Shown one piece after another: positions 1 through 6,388 of a stretch of DNA of 15,162 bases (position 1 is its first letter; every line of letters starts with the position of its first letter). The notes beneath the pieces were generated by a model. That model searched no databases, had not been told where the DNA came from, and saw only the letters and a list, made by a program, of their open reading frames with translations. The DNA is from an uncultured bacterium (GTDB lineage: Bacteria; CAIJMQ01): contig CAIJMQ010000053.1 of NCBI GenBank assembly GCA_903821905.1, forward strand, positions 1 to 15,162, given 5' to 3'. The translations under genes and the position numbers were made by a program.

Positions 1-455
1 ATAATAAGCTCATTGATTTTAGACACAAGCTTCCCGAACTTATAAATGAGTATTTTAGAGAAATCAAACAAACGAAAGTTGCAATCGACATAGCTGTTCC
101 TAAAGATTATTTTACTGAACTCTTTAATTTTTACCGTGAAATAGCAAAAACAACTGCTGTGGAATATGTCTTTTTCGGACACATAGGAGAAAACCATTTA
201 CACTTTAATTTTTTCCCTAAAAACGACCAGGAAAGAGAGCGGGCAATTATGGCTTATATTAAAGTGGTCAAAAGAGCGGTAAGAGCAGGTGGAACCGTTT
301 CCGCAGAACACGGTATCGGAAAACTAAAGCACAAATATCTTGAAATGATGTATGGTAGAGAAGGAATTATGGAAATGGTTAGAATAAAGAAAGAGATAGA
401 CCCTTTTTGCCTGTTTGGATTGGATAATATATTTCCTAAGGAATTACTGCACTAA
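1..455 (+). CDS. FAD-linked oxidase, C-terminal part (GlcD / D-lactate dehydrogenase type), 5' partial
   Basis: The reading frame is open from base 3 to the TAA at 453-455, giving 151 codons that continue from outside the window. What is seen is the C-terminal (cap/substrate) domain of the vanillyl-alcohol-oxidase-fold flavoenzymes. It has FRHKLPE near the start, DIAVP at codons 39-43, the metal/substrate-site motif FFGHIGENHLHFNF, and the late EHGIGK block followed by KKEIDP. In this family such enzymes oxidise a 2-hydroxy acid (D-lactate, glycolate or similar) to the 2-oxo acid with FAD. The N-terminal FAD-binding domain is not in view, so the substrate cannot be fixed. The end matches the family's usual C-terminus, so the gene is cut by the window and not truncated in the genome. 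The 71-bp gap to the convergent next gene holds only a weak 5-bp hairpin (470-483) and no clear terminator. Confidence 0.88.
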   Translation, partial: NKLIDFRHKLPELINEYFREIKQTKVAIDIAVPKDYFTELFNFYREIAKTTAVEYVFFGHIGENHLHFNFFPKNDQERERAIMAYIKVVKRAVRAGGTVSAEHGIGKLKHKYLEMMYGREGIMEMVRIKKEIDPFCLFGLDNIFPKELLH

Positions 456-526
456 TAATAGATTATTTTGTAAGTCCACTTACCAATTTGAATTCCTCAG
501 TTCCTGCTTTACTTGAAATAAATTGA

Positions 527-1654
527 TTATTGAAAAGTTTCTTTAACAATGTTTTTAAGAGAAGTCCCGTTTATATCTATAATCTTTAACTCTCTTTCTG
601 CACTTGCTACAGAATCGGAAGCATGGACTCCGTTTTTCATTATATCGTGTCCGAATTCCCTTCTTATAGTCCCCGGCTCCGCTTCGAGAGGATTTGTAGC
701 ACCGACTTTTTTTCTTATTCTGCTAATCGCAAAAGGGCCTTGGTAAACCAATGCCAGACACTGGTTCTTTTTACTAACATGCATTTTTCTTTCTGCCTCT
801 TGCTTTTCGGATGGGTCGGTTCCCGTCATAAACTTAACAATATTTGCAAATTCCGCCGTTCCTTTTTCTTCCCCGAATTTCTTTATCAAATTTCCTTTTA
901 TCGGCTGATAAAAATTAAGCGCCTGTTCTACGGACATGTTTACCGCTTTGACTCCTATCATTTTTAGACCGGGACCAGCTAACGCATCAATTATCGCACC
1001 AACCCTGTGCGATTTGGTATATATATTATCGGGTTTGATAAGGACAAGCGATTGCTGAATATTTTCAAGCATTTCTTTGGATGTAGAAGTAATGCCGTCT
1101 CTATATTTTAATGTTTCGTATTCGTATGTTTCCCACCTTGAAAGCAAAGTCTTCCAGTCTATCGAGTTACTAAGCAATCCGCCGTCCGACTGGCTATATT
1201 CCGCCCAAAGACTTATAACATTTTTTGCGCATCTTTCTTCGGGAATAATTATTACAACCGGTTCTTTAAAGCCTATAATTTTGCCGTCTTTATCTTCAAC
1301 AAATTCTGCAAATGAATTGCGTAACGTACCGTCAATTCTTCTGCTGATATGTCCCACAATTCCTCTTATCTGCGATACAGCGTCTTCTCCTTTGAAAAGA
1401 AGAAGCATCATCCTCTTCCGGGAAGAACCTTTATTTTTGTCTATGTATTCCCGTTTAAGATAATCTTTAAACGGCTCGTCAACTATCAACTTGATATATT
1501 CCTGAATCAATTTCTCGCTGGGAGCATACATTCTTGCTTCAAGAAGTTCTAATGGCTTTACCCCGCGCGAAAACACTTCTTTTATTATGTGACCAGTTAT
1601 TGAACGTTCTAACGATTTTTCAGTTATAAGAACTAATCCAAGTTTTCTATTCAT
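527..1654 (-). CDS. Tandem nucleoside diphosphate kinase-domain protein, degenerate first domain
   Basis: This 375-residue protein holds two NDK-like domains, against about 140-150 residues for an ordinary NDK. The C-terminal copy (about 200-358) keeps the active-site set: IKPD with K207, FY with Y249, GATNP at 318-322, GTIRREFG with R331, N341, and the phosphoryl-accepting histidine H344 in VHASDS followed by SAERE. It should be able to exchange gamma-phosphate between NTPs and NDPs. It also carries about 35 extra residues (about 254-295) where normal NDKs have the short Kpn-loop region. The N-terminal copy (about 3-155) keeps the fold signature (LGLVLI, GTLRNSF at 109-115) but has TEKS where KPD is expected, and no histidine at the catalytic position (VVIIIPEE). 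It therefore looks catalytically dead. The start is supported by AGGAGG at 1663-1668, 8 nt upstream. I do not know a named gene for this architecture. A regulatory or structural role for the first domain is inference. Confidence 0.85.
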   Translation of the reverse strand: MNRKLGLVLITEKSLERSITGHIIKEVFSRGVKPLELLEARMYAPSEKLIQEYIKLIVDEPFKDYLKREYIDKNKGSSRKRMMLLLFKGEDAVSQIRGIVGHISRRIDGTLRNSFAEFVEDKDGKIIGFKEPVVIIIPEERCAKNVISLWAEYSQSDGGLLSNSIDWKTLLSRWETYEYETLKYRDGITSTSKEMLENIQQSLVLIKPDNIYTKSHRVGAIIDALAGPGLKMIGVKAVNMSVEQALNFYQPIKGNLIKKFGEEKGTAEFANIVKFMTGTDPSEKQEAERKMHVSKKNQCLALVYQGPFAISRIRKKVGATNPLEAEPGTIRREFGHDIMKNGVHASDSVASAERELKIIDINGTSLKNIVKETFQ

Positions 1655-1709
1655 TTCCCCTTCCTCCTAAAATTAGAGGATGCCATTTTATCATATCCAC
1701 GTTAATTCA

Positions 1710-2015
1710 TTACCGTGAAGTCTTGCTTGGATATGAATTTTCGCCATGTGTGGGATTTCCCCATTTTTCTTTGGGCACCCACTGTACATGTCCATCTAAA
1801 TATAAAACGCTTCCACCTTCTCTGTGGTTATCCAGAGAACCGCCACAACCATTATCCCAAACCAACGGTAAATCAGAGCTTTCTGAAGTATTGTGTCCAG
1901 AATTATATTGGTAACTAATGCGTGCGCTGTTTATGAGACCGCAAAGTACCAGAACAGCAAGAACTCTCCATCTGTAACCCTTGGTAATGTCAAAACTGGC
2001 TTTATTGCCTGCCAA
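1710..2015 (-). pseudogene. Frameshifted continuation of GYF membrane protein fused to a pseudopilin C-terminus (H-x-DG type)
   Basis: This frame can be opened only by a TTG at 2015. Its first ~30 residues (from NKASFDITKGYRW to CGLIN) are the natural continuation of the membrane protein read in the other frame upstream (GPWQAIK-ASFDITKGYRW). The text changes character after CGLIN. Residues ~31-88 (from ISYQYNSG through DLPLVWDNG, then LYLDGHVQWV) look like the C-terminal end of a type II secretion/type IV pilin-like pseudopilin, the class ending in DGHVxW. The best reading is a relic in which a deletion or recombination joined the 5' part of a membrane-protein gene to the 3' part of a pseudopilin gene, with a separate one-base loss near 2001-2005. 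Without an SD and starting inside the other frame, it is unlikely to be made alone. A chimera that is intact in the organism, with the shift being an assembly error, remains possible. Confidence 0.62.
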
Positions 2016-2635
2016 GGGCCCATTTTCTTATCTATAATAAAGAAATAAGCCAAGGAATACGCAGAAACAAGGATAATCCCGGGTACTATTAAAGCTATAT
2101 ATCCTAAAAGAGTGAGCACAGTTATCAATAAATAAGCTCCAAGAGCAGGGAGGAATAACTTGAATCCATCAAAAAGAGCAGCAGTGCTGATTTCCTGGTT
2201 TCTTATCTTGCACAAGCAATACCAACTCCAGCCAACAACTAAAGGACCAGCGATTAAATGGGAAACACACAGGCTAACAACAGTATGAGATCTAAGAATA
2301 AGACTAATTCCTATAATAATAACTAAATAAAGCAGGGAAGTTCCTACGATAGGAAAAAGATTTGACTTGAGTATCCCCCACCCATCACTTACTACCTGTG
2401 TAGTTAATGTTCTTTGTTGTGCCGGGGGAAGAATAAAATCCTTTTCTTCTTTTAAAAATAATGAAGCAAATTCGTTTGTTCCCGTTATCTTATTCCATTC
2501 TTCACGCCCTTCAAGAGATACAAAATTCTCTTTAGAGATTCTATTATCCTGAATCCACTTCTTAACAGTTTCCGTGTCTGCAGGACCGTAAATATTTCCG
2601 TCTTTTGTTTTTATTTTCCATTTTTTATCATCCAT
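1931..2635 (-). pseudogene. GYF_2-domain membrane protein, frameshifted near its C-terminus
   Basis: There are 234 codons from ATG 2635, preceded by AAGGGG 3 nt before the AAATT leading into the start. Residues 1-55 form a GYF_2-like domain (WKIKTKDGNIYGP, then EEWNKI). From about residue 75 comes an integral membrane region with several hydrophobic segments: LFPIVGTSLLYLVIIIGISLIL, a second around VSHLIAGPLVVGWSWY, and a long pair around LGAYLLITVLTLLGYIALIVPGIILVSAYSLAYFFII. The layout resembles bacterial GYF-plus-DUF4013/YciC-like membrane proteins, whose function is not established. After GPWQAIK the frame runs into PVLTLPRVTDGEF, which is not membrane-protein-like. The expected continuation ASFDITKGYRWRVLAVLVLC sits in the -1 frame, so one base is missing around the AAA at 2001-2003. 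It is probably a pseudogene together with the downstream piece. It diverges from lnt across a 98-bp intergenic region with an 18-bp palindrome. Confidence 0.7.
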
Positions 2636-2661
2636 AATTTCCCCTTATTCTTTGAATTTAT

Positions 2662-2679
2662 AGTGTTATATATAACACT
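2662..2679. promoter_or_regulatory. 18-bp perfect palindrome in divergent intergenic region (candidate operator)
   Basis: AGTGTTATATATAACACT is a perfect inverted repeat with no mismatch. It lies between the divergent starts at 2635 (-) and about 2734 (+), and on the plus strand it is followed by a run of seven T (2679-2685). It could be a dimeric repressor site. On the minus strand it would fall in the spacer before a TATAAA. It could also be an AT-rich intrinsic terminator on the plus strand, but no plus-strand gene ends upstream, so an operator seems more likely. Confidence 0.4.
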
Positions 2680-2701
2680 TTTTTTATAGAAATTCTATTG
2701 G

Positions 2702-2710
2702 TGCTATAAT
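2702..2710 (+). promoter_or_regulatory. Extended -10 promoter element for lnt
   Basis: TGCTATAAT is a consensus TATAAT with the extended TGN motif, 24-32 nt before the called start. There is no good -35 at 17 nt (TTTTAT), which is common with extended -10 promoters. Initiation is expected near 2717. Confidence 0.5.
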
Positions 2711-2733
2711 AATTCACCCTCTACATCATGTAG

Positions 2734-4260
2734 TTGTGTAGGGATAAACCAATTAAAAAATTGAAGAACAATAAAATATCTTTCATTGGCGCTCTATTTT
2801 CTGCCTTACTTTTATTACTTTCTTTTCCGCCTTTCAATATTTCACTTTTAGCATGGATAGCTTTCATACCCCTCTTTCTTCTCATAGATGAATTATCCCC
2901 GAGAGAAGTTTTCGCCTTTTACCTGCTTGGGGGAATAATTTTCTGGATATGTCATATCTGGTGGCTTACATACGTAACTTACCTTGGTTATTCTGTTTTG
3001 GTCATTTATCTTGCTTGTTATTGGGGGTTCTGGGGATTACTCCTTAAGTTTTTAAAAGAAAGAACTCGGTATCCGTTGCTTTTCCTTGCACCTCCACTCT
3101 GGGTCTTATTTGAATTTGCGAGGATGTATCTTTTCACCGGTTTATCCTGGTCCTTACTCGGCTATTCTCAATGGAGAAATATTCCCTTGATACAAGTTTC
3201 TTCTGTAACAGGCGTTTATGGAGTTTCGTTTCTGATAGTTATGCTGAATTCTGCAATATGTGACTTTATTCTTTCAAAAACGAAAAAGCATTTTAGAAAT
3301 CTGGCATTTGCTCTTCTAATAATAGTGGCTATAGTTGTAGTCGGTGATAAGGTCATCTCAAAAGAAGATAAAAGCCAAGAAAAAATAAAAATTAGCGTTA
3401 TTCAGGGAAGTATTCCTCAAACAGAGAAATGGGATGAAAAATACGAAGAAGAGATTTTAGATATTTATACAAGGCTGAGCATAAAAGCCGGTAAAGATAC
3501 AAGCCCTTCCCTTATTATTTGGCCGGAAACTTCTTATCCGGGGTATATATACAACGAGAGTAAACTATTTAGAAAGTTCTGGGAAAATATATCACCAATA
3601 AAAACACCATTACTAATAGGTGGATTGAATTTTGAGGATGGACAGGATTACAACTCTGCTTTTCTTATTCTGCCTAACGAAGAGATAAAACAAACCTATA
3701 ATAAAATCCACCTGGTCCCTTTTGCCGAATATATACCCTTTAAGTTTTTCTTTTTCTTGCGCAAGACAATTCCCGAAATAGGCGGATTCAGTAAAGGTAA
3801 AGAATATACTATATTCGAAATCCTAGATTCGAAATCCGAAATCCGCAATAGATTTGCTGTTCTCATCTGTTTTGAAGATGTATTCCCGGATTTAGCAAGA
3901 AGATTTACCAATAAAGGTGCTCGTTTCTTGGTAGTCATCACAAATGATGCCCATTTCCACGAGTCCCCTGCTCTTTGGCAACATCTCACGCATTCTGTAT
4001 TTAGGGCCGTTGAAAACAGAAGACCAATAGTTAGAGCAGCAAATAACGGAGTAAGCGGATTTATTGATTCTTTTGGCAGACCAACCAAAATATTAAACGA
4101 AAACGGAAAAGCAGTTGGAGTAAGAGAATTCGCAACAGGCGAAATTATTCCTTCATCCATCAAAACTTTCTACACACGTTTCGGCGATTTATTCGTCTAT
4201 CTTAATATTGTTTATATGGGTATTGTGGTGGGAGTTATTATAAAGAAAAAAGTAAGATGA
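2734..4260 (+). CDS. lnt: Apolipoprotein N-acyltransferase
   Basis: Lnt adds the third acyl chain to the N-terminal cysteine of lipoproteins in the inner membrane of diderm bacteria, the last step of lipoprotein maturation. The ~508 residues match the family length (512 in E. coli). An N-terminal block of about six hydrophobic segments (FIGALFSALLLLLSFPPF onward, with WWLTYVTYLGYS and GLSWSLLGYSQW) is followed by the nitrilase-like periplasmic domain and a last membrane segment near the C-terminus. The catalytic triad is visible as E265 (IIWPETSYPG), K324 (YNKIHLVPFAEY) and C379 (LICFEDVFPD); RAANNGVSGF is also conserved. The start is uncertain. An in-frame ATG at 2728 is followed at once by TAG; the called start is TTG 2734, and TTG 2761 would begin right before the first membrane segment. 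None has a well-spaced SD. A short repeated segment at 3813-3844 adds residues just before the Cys motif. The gene converges on folC with 14 nt between stops. Confidence 0.94.
   Translation: MCRDKPIKKLKNNKISFIGALFSALLLLLSFPPFNISLLAWIAFIPLFLLIDELSPREVFAFYLLGGIIFWICHIWWLTYVTYLGYSVLVIYLACYWGFWGLLLKFLKERTRYPLLFLAPPLWVLFEFARMYLFTGLSWSLLGYSQWRNIPLIQVSSVTGVYGVSFLIVMLNSAICDFILSKTKKHFRNLAFALLIIVAIVVVGDKVISKEDKSQEKIKISVIQGSIPQTEKWDEKYEEEILDIYTRLSIKAGKDTSPSLIIWPETSYPGYIYNESKLFRKFWENISPIKTPLLIGGLNFEDGQDYNSAFLILPNEEIKQTYNKIHLVPFAEYIPFKFFFFLRKTIPEIGGFSKGKEYTIFEILDSKSEIRNRFAVLICFEDVFPDLARRFTNKGARFLVVITNDAHFHESPALWQHLTHSVFRAVENRRPIVRAANNGVSGFIDSFGRPTKILNENGKAVGVREFATGEIIPSSIKTFYTRFGDLFVYLNIVYMGIVVGVIIKKKVR
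3813..3844 (+). repeat. Short GAAATCC-type repeat embedded in lnt
   Basis: ATTCGAAATCC occurs at 3813-3823 and again at 3827-3837 (14-nt period), followed directly by a third GAAATCC (3838-3844). It is translated in frame as EILDSKSEIR, between KEYTIFEI and the catalytic block FAVLICFED. Low-complexity GAAATCC/TTCGAAAT repeats like this are familiar to me as dispersed intergenic repeats in some AT-rich environmental genomes. Their presence in a coding sequence suggests in-frame insertion or expansion. Its membership in a dispersed family is inference. Confidence 0.5.
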
Positions 4261-4261
4261 T

Positions 4262-4277
4262 TAAATTTTTTAATTTA
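4262..4277. terminator. Possible weak bidirectional terminator between lnt and folC
   Basis: TAAATT-TTTT-AATTTA is a 6-bp AT-only stem over the 14-nt gap between the convergent stops of lnt and folC, and it includes the folC stop codon. The T run makes it terminator-like on both strands, but the absence of G-C pairs makes it weak. Confidence 0.22.
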
Positions 4278-5588
4278 CGCATCCTGCTTCTTCTTTAAAA
4301 GGATACTTCTTACTTCGCCTACAAGATACAAAGAACCACAGACCAGGATAATATCATCTTCGGACTTATTCTGTTTAAGTTTTTTTATTGTTAAGGAAAG
4401 GCTTTCGCTCATTACTATATTCTTGTTGTATCCCTTACCTTCTTTTTCCACAATTTCCAGAGCCACTGCTCTTTCGGTTTTGGGTTTAATTAAAATTATC
4501 TCGTTAACAATGGGGAAAATTTCCTGCATTATTTTTGTTCTGTCTTTATCCTTTAGCACACCAAAAAGTAATGTAATATTTTTATCTTTCTTAAATTTTA
4601 TAACTTCTCCTTTTAACATTCTTGCTGCTTGGGGATTGTGAGCACCGTCAAGAACAAAGGTTGGCTTTTTACCTATCATCTCCAATCTGCCGGGCCAGGT
4701 AGTTTTCTTTAGCCCCTCATAAATATGTTCTTTTTTAAGTTTGAACCGAGCAGATATAATTTCCGATGCGGCAACAGCTAAGCTTGCATTGAGATGTTGC
4801 CATTCACCTTTCAGTTGTATCAAAACATCCGAATAGAAATCTTTTATCCCCTGAATATCTAATCTTTGATATTCAGCCTCTTCTTTAGAATTTTTAAGTG
4901 AAAAATCTTTACCCCACACGAAAATAGGAGCATTTTTCTTTTTTGTAAGTTCAATAAGAGTATCAAGCGCTTCACCCTTACAACCGGTAATCAAAGGCGT
5001 ATCTTCTTTTATGATGCCACCTTTTTCTCTTGCAATTGAGGAAAAAGTGTTTCCAAGATAATCTGTATGTTCCAAGTCAATATCTGTTATTATGCAAAGT
5101 ATCGGCTCAGAGACATTTGTAGCGTCAAGCCGTCCACCTAATCCAACTTCATAGACAGCTACGTCTACTTTTTCTTCTTTAAAGTAAAGAAATGATATTG
5201 TGGTAAGCACTTCAAAAAAAGTGGGGTGAGAATATGGAGGATTATCAAAAATTTCTTTAATTTCCTCCTTTAACTTATCTATAAGTCGAGCAAATTTTGC
5301 TTGTGTTATATCCGTATTCCTTTCTTTTTGTAGTATAGTAATTCTTTCACGTATTGTAATCAGGTGAGGGGAAGTATAAAGCCCGACTTTTAAACCGGAC
5401 TCTCGTAATATATGAGCGATAAACGAAGCCGTTGAACCTTTGCCATTTGTTCCGCCTATTAGAATTACAGGATATGCAAGATGCGGGTTATCAAAATGAC
5501 TTAGAAGCTTTTTGATATTTAAAAGGCCTAACTTTATTCCGTGTCCCTCTAAACCATAAATCCAATTGACAGCTTGCTTGTAAGTCAT
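4275..5588 (-). CDS. folC: Bifunctional dihydrofolate synthase / folylpolyglutamate synthase
   Basis: FolC is a cytosolic ATP-dependent Mur-ligase-family enzyme that joins glutamate to dihydropteroate (making dihydrofolate) and lengthens the glutamate tail of folates. The 437 residues match the family. Visible features are the P-loop GGTNGKGST at 45-53, SPHL at 73-76, the GLGGRLDATN block at 149-158, EHTDYLG with H174, the lysine normally carbamylated in this family (K189 in REKGGIIK), and the C-terminal domain motif LDGAHNPQA. Whether both activities are present cannot be told from sequence alone. It is the last gene of the long minus-strand run, 58 nt after the AsmA-like gene. The ATG has only a close AAGG in front of it. 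Confidence 0.95.
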   Translation of the reverse strand: MTYKQAVNWIYGLEGHGIKLGLLNIKKLLSHFDNPHLAYPVILIGGTNGKGSTASFIAHILRESGLKVGLYTSPHLITIRERITILQKERNTDITQAKFARLIDKLKEEIKEIFDNPPYSHPTFFEVLTTISFLYFKEEKVDVAVYEVGLGGRLDATNVSEPILCIITDIDLEHTDYLGNTFSSIAREKGGIIKEDTPLITGCKGEALDTLIELTKKKNAPIFVWGKDFSLKNSKEEAEYQRLDIQGIKDFYSDVLIQLKGEWQHLNASLAVAASEIISARFKLKKEHIYEGLKKTTWPGRLEMIGKKPTFVLDGAHNPQAARMLKGEVIKFKKDKNITLLFGVLKDKDRTKIMQEIFPIVNEIILIKPKTERAVALEIVEKEGKGYNKNIVMSESLSLTIKKLKQNKSEDDIILVCGSLYLVGEVRSILLKKKQDA

Positions 5589-5646
5589 TACCTTGGGAAA
5601 CTACTGGATGCTGGTTAAAATATTCTTGTGTTTTTATTTGAAATTG

Positions 5647-6381
5647 TTATTTAATATTTAGAAAGATTTCCCCTTCTCCTGATATCTTGCCTTCATCCAA
5701 ATTAGCGGCAAAATTTTTGATGAGAACTTTATTACCATCCCAGACAAAGGAAATTTCGACATTGTTCATCAGAATCGAATAAGCCAATGCTTCCTGTAGA
5801 TTAACTGTGCCTTCAACAGGGCCCGATGGTAACATGCCTTTAACATTAAATTCAGCCTCAGCCGGTACTTTTATGTCGCTGTATTTTTTCAAAAAAGGTA
5901 AAACAGTAGAAATTTCTTCTAAAACGACATCTTTTGCTTTAATTTTTGTATCAAATGGATAAGGTGGAATTAAACTGATATTTCCCTGTAAATTAAAAGG
6001 AATACTCTTGAATTGTCCTTCCAATGAATCCATTTTCAGCTCTTTATTTTCAATAACAAAACCACCTTTAAGTTGATCAATCTCTATGTCATACTCAGAT
6101 AAATATATTTTACCCTTATCTATGACGCCTTCAGCTTTATAAGAAACGCCTTTAGATAACTCAGAATTATCAACTGTTAGGAAAATATTAGCATGCCCGT
6201 CAATAAATTTAATCCTTGTATCTGTTATTGGAATTTCAGCCAAAGGAACATCTTGCCATTTTATATTTAATTGCCAATCAACAGAAACTTTCGGTTGTTC
6301 ACATAACACTTCAGTGGGGGGTATTAATAAAATAAAGGGAATAAAAAGAGCTATACTTGCCAGATTAATAAGTTTGTTCAC
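5647..6381 (-). CDS. Exported AsmA-like protein of unknown function
   Basis: The 244 residues begin with a hydrophobic segment of signal-peptide type (about 5-25), so export is expected. It ends near LCEQ, which is not a good lipobox. The rest is a beta-rich pattern of short alternating strands without further membrane segments. Phrases such as IDQLKGGFVIENKELKMDSLEGQF, FNLQGNIS and a final EGKISGEGEIFLNIK are the style of AsmA/TamB/YhdP repeats that form grooves for lipid transport between membranes. The family call is by pattern and not by a specific catalytic motif. Most such proteins are far longer, so this would be a small single-module member. The start is GTG at 6381, 7 nt after the clpC stop and with no SD, which suggests coupling to clpC translation. 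Confidence 0.6.
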   Translation of the reverse strand: MNKLINLASIALFIPFILLIPPTEVLCEQPKVSVDWQLNIKWQDVPLAEIPITDTRIKFIDGHANIFLTVDNSELSKGVSYKAEGVIDKGKIYLSEYDIEIDQLKGGFVIENKELKMDSLEGQFKSIPFNLQGNISLIPPYPFDTKIKAKDVVLEEISTVLPFLKKYSDIKVPAEAEFNVKGMLPSGPVEGTVNLQEALAYSILMNNVEISFVWDGNKVLIKNFAANLDEGKISGEGEIFLNIK

Positions 6382-6388
6382 TTATTAG

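Noticed and set aside
470-483. GTAAG-TCCA-CTTAC hairpin as a terminator between the first two genes
   Set aside because: Only a 5-bp stem and no T run on either side.
3696-4163. 155-codon open frame on the minus strand
   Set aside because: Antisense to the catalytic domain of lnt, no SD or recognisable domain; its FESRIS-like text only mirrors the GAAATCC repeat.
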